A stretch of 64,000 bases of DNA from Bacteroidales bacterium UBA1309 (lineage in GTDB: Bacteria > Bacteroidota > Bacteroidia > Bacteroidales > Dysgonomonadaceae). The stretch is from NCBI GenBank assembly GCA_002307185.1, contig DBTT01000027.1, forward strand, positions 1 through 64,000. The letters run 5' to 3'. The translations under genes were made by a program, and so were the position numbers. A model generated the notes under the pieces. The model ran no database searches, had not been told where the DNA came from, and was given only the letters and a program-made list of their open reading frames with translations. Each line of letters begins with the position of its first letter. Position 1 is the stretch's first letter. Shown here in pieces: positions 59,334 to 64,000 of this stretch.

Positions 59334-61139
59334 ATGGAAATAGAAAACGCAAAGGGAATATTCGACCTGGGTGACGACAAGATCACCGTGGAGCGCACCA
59401 ATCCGCTGCTCAACGACCAGGGCAGTTTGTCGCTGACGTATCCCATCAAGCGGACACCGAACAATGACTACTTGCTGGGGTTTCCCCACAAGTATTCCCG
59501 GAAAGCAAAATACGACATCAAGACGGACGTGAACATCCGCGCCGGGTTGCTCAATGAGAACGCAACACTTCAAATGACTTCCGTAGATAGCGACCAGATA
59601 GAGGCAACGTTCTTGCTATATGAATCCACTTTCTATGCTAAGATCAAGGAAGTAACATTGCCTACAGTCTTTGAAGGCGTTGAGAGGTGGTTCGATGCGG
59701 AGACCGTGCCAGTGGCCACACGCATTGCCAATATTGTGGCGACCCTGCAAACAATGATTTCCCGCAATCCAGTATATGATTATGACAAAGATTTTACCAT
59801 CTTTCCTGTAACAAATAGTTTGGATATTGAAAATGCAACAGATTTTGGAGCGATAGACCTAGTACCTATATCCGTGTCTCGACTTAATTTGATTAACGCT
59901 GTAAAATATACAGCTTCAGGTGTGGAATTGATAGCTTCCAACAGTTTTACGGTAAAAGACGATGACAATAATCAGATTGCCGTTCCTGTGGGTTATGGCA
60001 TTTCCCCTTTTCTTCGCATGGGGTACATATTGAGGAAGGCCTTTGAATATTTTGGTCTCAATTTGGAGCAAAACATGTTTGATTATGGCAACAATAAATA
60101 TCGCCGTGTGGTAGTTTTGAACAACACGCAAGATGCTATCATGAAGGGCTATCTGATAGAATCGCAATTGGTGCCCGACTGCACGGTGAATGAGTTTTTA
60201 AACATAATCCGTGAAGCTTTCAATGCTGAATTTTTCATCGATGTGCCTTCTAAAACGGCCAAACTGGTGTTTTTTGAAGATATAATGGGGGCGGCTCCAG
60301 ATATGGACTTGAGTGCCTATCTGACCGAAGATCCTGCAATCGAATTTGCAAATGCTGTTTCTGTAAAATTAGCTGTAGGTACTTCCCTCCCGTCTGCAAC
60401 CACGTCCACTGAAACTTTTCCCCAATTCAAAGCCAAATATTCCGGATATTCTGATTCTTTCCCTGGCATCATGAATGAGGGAATTTATCCAAATTTTGCG
60501 AAAAACACGATCCGCAACAAAAGTGTACCTGATTACATTGGCGGCACATCCTCGGATTACAGGGCAATATTGCTTAGTTCTCTTAACTTTCAAGTATATG
60601 ACGAAACAATAGATGTCGATTATGAGGAACATACGATTCCCGTAGAAGCTCCTGTAGGTGTATGGGCTTATGCGTCTGATGGCAATACTGATGGGCAGTA
60701 TGTGGCGATGATCGGCGATTTTCGGCGATTGAACACGCATCTCGTTTTAAACAATGTGGCGCAAAAAGAAGATGAAACAGCGAATAATAGTGCTATATGG
60801 GCGCTTGATTCATATGCCCTATTAACTCCTGGGAGCACGCTTGTCCGACGTGGGCAAATGATGGATGACAACGTGAACGGATTATCCTTACATACATGGG
60901 GCACTCAAGGGCTTTTTGCCAAATTCTGGAATAATTACGACAAGCTCCTTCGCAATTCCTGGCACACCGTCACCGCCCAATGCCGTATTCCGGCAAAAGT
61001 ACTGCAATCATGGGATTTCACCCGCATGAAACTGCTCGACGGCCAACTGATGATAGCCAACAAGCTGACTTATGAGCTGACGGACGATCCGGTTATCGAT
61101 GTTGAGATCGAGCTGAAGACGGCGAAGATATACGAATGA
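59334..61139 (+). CDS. Tail-tip or baseplate protein
   Basis: A 601-residue beta-rich protein (MEIENAKGIFDLGDDKITVERTN...) directly after the tape measure. An N-terminal NPLLNDQGSLSLTYPIKRTPNN strand segment and a central LRMGYILRKAFEYFGLN resemble distal-tail or baseplate hub proteins. It is the last recognisable phage structural gene before hicAB. No family name can be given with confidence. Confidence 0.6.
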   Translation: MEIENAKGIFDLGDDKITVERTNPLLNDQGSLSLTYPIKRTPNNDYLLGFPHKYSRKAKYDIKTDVNIRAGLLNENATLQMTSVDSDQIEATFLLYESTFYAKIKEVTLPTVFEGVERWFDAETVPVATRIANIVATLQTMISRNPVYDYDKDFTIFPVTNSLDIENATDFGAIDLVPISVSRLNLINAVKYTASGVELIASNSFTVKDDDNNQIAVPVGYGISPFLRMGYILRKAFEYFGLNLEQNMFDYGNNKYRRVVVLNNTQDAIMKGYLIESQLVPDCTVNEFLNIIREAFNAEFFIDVPSKTAKLVFFEDIMGAAPDMDLSAYLTEDPAIEFANAVSVKLAVGTSLPSATTSTETFPQFKAKYSGYSDSFPGIMNEGIYPNFAKNTIRNKSVPDYIGGTSSDYRAILLSSLNFQVYDETIDVDYEEHTIPVEAPVGVWAYASDGNTDGQYVAMIGDFRRLNTHLVLNNVAQKEDETANNSAIWALDSYALLTPGSTLVRRGQMMDDNVNGLSLHTWGTQGLFAKFWNNYDKLLRNSWHTVTAQCRIPAKVLQSWDFTRMKLLDGQLMIANKLTYELTDDPVIDVEIELKTAKIYE

Positions 61140-61279
61140 CCTCCCCCTGCCCCCTCCAATAGAGGGGATAGCTGGCGCGCGATATAGTTACTGTTGTTTC
61201 TTTTCATAATGTAGTTTTTAAGTTTGAATAGTTGTAGGAAGAGCGTGGGTCGGGAGATTCGCGCTTTTTTTGCAGGCAA

Positions 61280-61348
61280 AAAATAATAGTATTTTTACTA
61301 TTATTTTACCAGAAAAGTTTGTGGATAATAGTAAATGTACTATCTTTG
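61280..61348 (+). promoter_or_regulatory. hicAB promoter with twin palindromic operators
   Basis: A 12-bp-arm palindrome AAAATAATAGTA-TTTT-TACTATTATTTT spans 61280-61307. A second site with the same core, ATAGTA-N4-TACTAT, spans 61328-61343. Their centres are 42 bp apart, four helical turns. TTTG (61318-61321) and TATCTTTG (61341-61348) are 19 bp apart, an ideal Bacteroidota promoter. The second palindrome overlaps the -7 box, so binding of HicB should block transcription. Confidence 0.8.
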
Positions 61349-61374
61349 TGGAGTCAGAATTAAACAAGCGATCT

Positions 61375-61572
61375 ATGAAAGTATTGAAAACAGGGGCGGT
61401 GCTCAAAGCGCTGCTTGATGACGGTTGGCTAATCGTTCATCAGAGGGGAAGCCACAGGCAGCTGAAGCATCCGGAGAAAAAAGGAAAAGTTACCCTGAAC
61501 GGGAAACCTTCCGATGACATCTGGGGAGCGGAACTCAAAAGTGTGGAAAAACAATCGGGGTTAGTATTCTAA
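61375..61572 (+). CDS. hicA: HicA toxin
   Basis: The ATG at 61375 (MKVLKTGAVLKALLDDGW) gives 65 residues, the normal HicA length. The double-stranded-RNA-binding-like fold is evident: GWLIVHQRGSHRQLKHPEKKGKVTL with catalytic His in GSHRQLKHP, then WGAELKSVEKQSGL. HicA cleaves mRNA and is neutralised by HicB. The gene precedes hicB by 128 bp, an unusually long gap that contains an imperfect hairpin (61633-61673), which could adjust the toxin to antitoxin ratio. Confidence 0.88.
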   Translation: MKVLKTGAVLKALLDDGWLIVHQRGSHRQLKHPEKKGKVTLNGKPSDDIWGAELKSVEKQSGLVF

Positions 61573-61700
61573 CCCCTCCTTTCTCCCGAAATGAATACTG
61601 GATTGATTGCTTTATTTAATAATGACAAGATAAGCGGCGGAGAGCCGTGCCCAGGTGTGCGCTCTTCTCCGCTATTAATCTAAAATAAAAAGAAACAGAA

Positions 61701-62108
61701 ATGGAAAAGATAAGTATCAGCGTGTCCCGCACGGAAAACGGATTTTCGGCTTCGTGCGATTTGCTCCCCGGATGGGTGGTGGCCGTCACCGGCGATTTCA
61801 ACGAACTCCGCAACGAGGTGAAAGAAAGCGTGGATTTTTATATCGATTGCGCCAAAGAGGACAACGAGGCGTACCCGTCCGGGTTTGATTCGGAATATGA
61901 ATTCGAATACCGGTTCGATATCCAAAGCTTGCTGGTGTTCTACCAGAGCATATTCTCTTTTTCGGCCCTGGAGCATATCACCGGGATAAATCAGAAACAA
62001 TTGGGACATTATGCCGCTGGACGCTCGAAGCCCCGACCGGCACAGGCGCAAAAAATAGTGTCGGGCCTCCATCGCCTGGCCAACGAGCTAAACATGGTCT
62101 CTGTTTAA
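61701..62108 (+). CDS. hicB: HicB antitoxin
   Basis: A 135-residue protein with a partial RNase-H-like N-terminal domain (ISVSRTENGFSASCDLLPGWVVAVTGDFNELRNEVKESVDFYID) and a C-terminal helix-turn-helix (ITGINQKQLGHYAAGRSKPRPAQAQKIV). It neutralises HicA and probably binds the twin palindromes upstream. A terminator follows at 62141. Confidence 0.88.
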   Translation: MEKISISVSRTENGFSASCDLLPGWVVAVTGDFNELRNEVKESVDFYIDCAKEDNEAYPSGFDSEYEFEYRFDIQSLLVFYQSIFSFSALEHITGINQKQLGHYAAGRSKPRPAQAQKIVSGLHRLANELNMVSV

Positions 62109-62140
62109 TTCTGACAGATTAATGAGGCTAAGAGAGGGGG

Positions 62141-62164
62141 GCTTCCACTTAGGTGGAAGCTTTT
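62141..62164 (+). terminator. Terminator after hicAB
   Basis: Perfect 8-bp stem GCTTCCAC/GTGGAAGC, 4-nt loop, followed by TTTT. Confidence 0.8.
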
Positions 62165-62188
62165 CCATTATTATAACGATGGGCAAAG

Positions 62189-62219
62189 AACATATTATAG
62201 ATATTGTCTATAATGTGTT
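62189..62219. promoter_or_regulatory. Inverted repeat upstream of the cytosine methyltransferase
   Basis: Arms AACATATTATAGA and TCTATAATGTGTT match at 12 of 13 positions around a 5-nt spacer, 53 bp before the ATG. It may be an operator; no separate controller gene is present within the window. Confidence 0.55.
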
Positions 62220-62271
62220 GTCCTTTTAAAAGAAACACGTATTTTCACGCAATTTACATAAAATATAAAAT

Positions 62272-63339
62272 ATGCCTATCAAACAAAAGATCGGAGTAAT
62301 TGATCTTTTCTGTGGAATCGGTGGTCTCAGCCACGGAATGTATAATAAAGGATTTGATATAATTGCCGGTTTTGACATTGACAAAACATGTAGATATGCT
62401 TACGAATATAATAATAAAGCACGGTTCTTCGATCAGGACATCAATACTGTAAACAAGGAACTTGTCAATAAGTTATTTGAGGGGTATGATATCAAGGTGC
62501 TTGCGGGATGCGCACCTTGCCAACCATTTTCGTCCTACGCATTCAAAAATAAAAACAAGGATCAGGACAAGTATGATCTGCTTTATGAATTTGGGCGGTT
62601 GGTTCAAGAAGTGCTGCCGGACATTATAACAATGGAGAATGTCTCCCAGATTTTGACTTTCAAGCAGAAACCTGTACTTGCTGATTTTGTAGAACTTCTC
62701 AAAAAGAATGGGTATCATGTGGATTATGATGTCGTGTATTGCCCTAACTATGGAATTCCTCAGACTCGAAAAAGGATTGTCTTGCTTGCCTCAAGGATAG
62801 GGGAGATAAAACTGATACCTCCCACTCATGATAAAGACAAATACAAGACGGTTCGGGATGTTATAGGGAGCTTGCCCCCCATTGAAGCTGGTGAGGTCTG
62901 CAAAACGGATCCATTTCATAGGTCCAGGGCATTAACCGATATAAATTTGAAACGGATCAAAGCAACCCCGCCAAATGGAGGCTGGAAAGACTGGAGCGAT
63001 GACTTGATGCTTGATTGCCATAAAAAGGAGACGGGTAGATCTTTTGGCAGCGTTTACGGACGTATGAATTGGGATCAGCCGGCACCAACGATGACCACAT
63101 TGTGTACAGGACTCGGGAATGGACGTTTTGGACATCCCGAGCAAAACAGGGCTATTTCATTAAGGGAGGCCGCATTGTTCCAAACTTTTCCGGAAAATTA
63201 TATCTTTTTTTCGCCCGAAGAAGAAGTGTCTGTAACAAAGGCCTCTCGATATATAGGCAATGCCGTGCCGCCGAGGCTGGGGGAGATAACGGCCGAAAGT
63301 ATATTAAACCATTTAGAAAGCATAAAAGATCATGAGTGA
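62272..63339 (+). CDS. Cytosine-5 DNA methyltransferase
   Basis: A 355-residue enzyme with all main motifs: I VIDLFCGIGGLSHG (9-22), IV with catalytic Cys83 in GCAPCQPFSSY, VI MENVSQ (121-126), VIII QTRKRIVLLAS (164-174), and the C-terminal REAALFQTFP and YIGNAVPPRLG. The short target-recognition region (about 200-265) sets the site, which cannot be read. It overlaps by 8 bp a GHKL ATPase gene. Such pairs occur in R-M loci where a MORC-like ATPase helps restriction, so a nuclease gene is expected just beyond the window. Confidence 0.92.
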   Translation: MPIKQKIGVIDLFCGIGGLSHGMYNKGFDIIAGFDIDKTCRYAYEYNNKARFFDQDINTVNKELVNKLFEGYDIKVLAGCAPCQPFSSYAFKNKNKDQDKYDLLYEFGRLVQEVLPDIITMENVSQILTFKQKPVLADFVELLKKNGYHVDYDVVYCPNYGIPQTRKRIVLLASRIGEIKLIPPTHDKDKYKTVRDVIGSLPPIEAGEVCKTDPFHRSRALTDINLKRIKATPPNGGWKDWSDDLMLDCHKKETGRSFGSVYGRMNWDQPAPTMTTLCTGLGNGRFGHPEQNRAISLREAALFQTFPENYIFFSPEEEVSVTKASRYIGNAVPPRLGEITAESILNHLESIKDHE

Positions 63340-64000
63340 CAATGGAGGAATACTAAAATGGAGATTCGATGTAAGTACATTCAGACTTATAGGGCGTGAA
63401 TTGATTACGGACAGGATAACAGCCTTATTTGAATTGGTTAAAAATTGCTATGATGCTAATTCTCAGTCTGTTGAAGTTGTTTTTGAAAATATTACTCCCG
63501 TAATTTATAAAAACATTGATGGTAATGATATAATTGGCCCTAATCCTAAATGTAAAATTCTCATTAAGGACAATGGATATGGTATGAATATTGACGATGT
63601 CCGAGATAAATGGATGGTTATTGGAACATCTAGCAAAAGAAAAAATCCTATTTCGCCAGCTCCATATAATAGAAAGTGTGTAGGAGAAAAAGGAATTGGG
63701 CGTTTCGCTGTTGACAAATTAGGTGATCATGTTAATATAATAACCAAAAAGATTAATACAAATGAATGGCTTAATGTCAATATTGATTGGACAGAGTATC
63801 AAAGGCGACAGGAGGTTGACGAAATTATTTTATTTACAGATATTGAGAATAGATTTTCATTTATTGAGGGTAACCCTCAAGACTGTGGGACAATCTTGGA
63901 AATATCTCAGATAAGGGAAATTTGGACAAAAGAAGATGTTTTGAGATTTTCAAAAGAAGCAAGCAGGATCGTTTCTCCTTATATCACCTTAACCCCTGGT
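63332..64000 (+). CDS. GHKL (MORC-like) ATPase of an R-M locus, 3' truncated by the window
   Basis: The frame is open from ATG at 63332 to the end (223 codons). The N-terminal GHKL fold is clear: FELVKNCYDANSQSV (33-47), KDNGYGM (79-85), GTSSKRKNP (98-106) and VGEKGIGRFAVDKL (117-130). This matches the MutL/Hsp90-like ATPases described near bacterial R-M genes and linked to eukaryotic MORC proteins. The N-terminal half of the 780-residue kinase at 10145-12487 has the same motif set. The C-terminal part, which would show whether a nuclease or kinase domain is attached, lies outside. Confidence 0.85.
   Translation, partial: MSDNGGILKWRFDVSTFRLIGRELITDRITALFELVKNCYDANSQSVEVVFENITPVIYKNIDGNDIIGPNPKCKILIKDNGYGMNIDDVRDKWMVIGTSSKRKNPISPAPYNRKCVGEKGIGRFAVDKLGDHVNIITKKINTNEWLNVNIDWTEYQRRQEVDEIILFTDIENRFSFIEGNPQDCGTILEISQIREIWTKEDVLRFSKEASRIVSPYITLTPG

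Noticed and set aside
58791..59573. A 260-codon minus-strand frame over the end of the tape measure gene and the start of the tail gene
   Set aside because: It crosses two well-supported plus-strand genes and has no recognisable motif or ribosome-binding site.

Overview
The window looks like a chromosomal segment of a member of the Bacteroidota (Bacteroidales-like). It carries a SusC/SusD pair, TonB-dependent receptors, a PepSY membrane protein, a cobalamin riboswitch, and several promoters of the Bacteroidota form TTTG-N17..22-TAnnTTTG. No rRNA or tRNA gene was seen. Genus cannot be fixed from this sequence.

Layout. (1) 1-2.9 kb: the 3' end of a beta-lactamase-like serine hydrolase, a secreted SnoaL-like protein, repeat-rich spacer and a small conserved hypothetical gene. 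(2) 3.1-8.1 kb: a three-gene restriction-modification cassette (XRE controller, 994-aa type IIG enzyme, 538-aa adenine methyltransferase) whose sizes and order resemble Eco57I. It sits in the remains of a second copy of the 2.3-kb hypothetical gene. (3) 8.4-17.7 kb, minus strand: a broken GNAT gene, then a tight five-gene operon of DUF4007 protein, large P-loop ATPase, PAPS-reductase-like protein, a two-headed GHKL ATPase/histidine kinase and a receiver-domain protein. The first three resemble SspB/SspC/SspD of single-strand DNA phosphorothioation; the last two form an attached signalling or effector pair. (4) 18.0-19.2 kb: two paralogous XRE regulators, one with a possible -1 frameshift extension. 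(5) 19.4-26.4 kb: SusC, SusD and a secreted S9 peptidase, probably a peptide-uptake locus. (6) 26.6-30.9 kb: a cobalamin riboswitch with a repeat inserted in it, upstream of a TonB-dependent receptor and a PepSY protein. (7) about 31.4-61.1 kb: a prophage with divergent regulators, primase-helicase, an iteron-like noncoding region, capsid protease, major capsid protein, terminase, portal, connectors, tape measure and a tail protein. No integrase, lysis gene or tail fibre is visible. (8) 61.2-64 kb: hicAB, then a cytosine-5 DNA methyltransferase overlapping a second GHKL ATPase that runs off the window.

The prophage carries two cargo blocks. One, between terminase and portal, has an ArdC-like antirestriction domain, a SymE/AbrB-like protein and a methylase-like protein. 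The other, before the tail genes, has a TIR-domain protein and a membrane-anchored partner next to a higB toxin that lacks its 5' end and an intact higA.

The common theme is DNA modification and phage conflict: three modification systems and three toxin-antitoxin or TIR modules in 64 kb. The best candidates for something not yet described are the SspBCD-like operon with its GHKL-kinase/receiver pair and the prophage TIR/membrane-protein pair.
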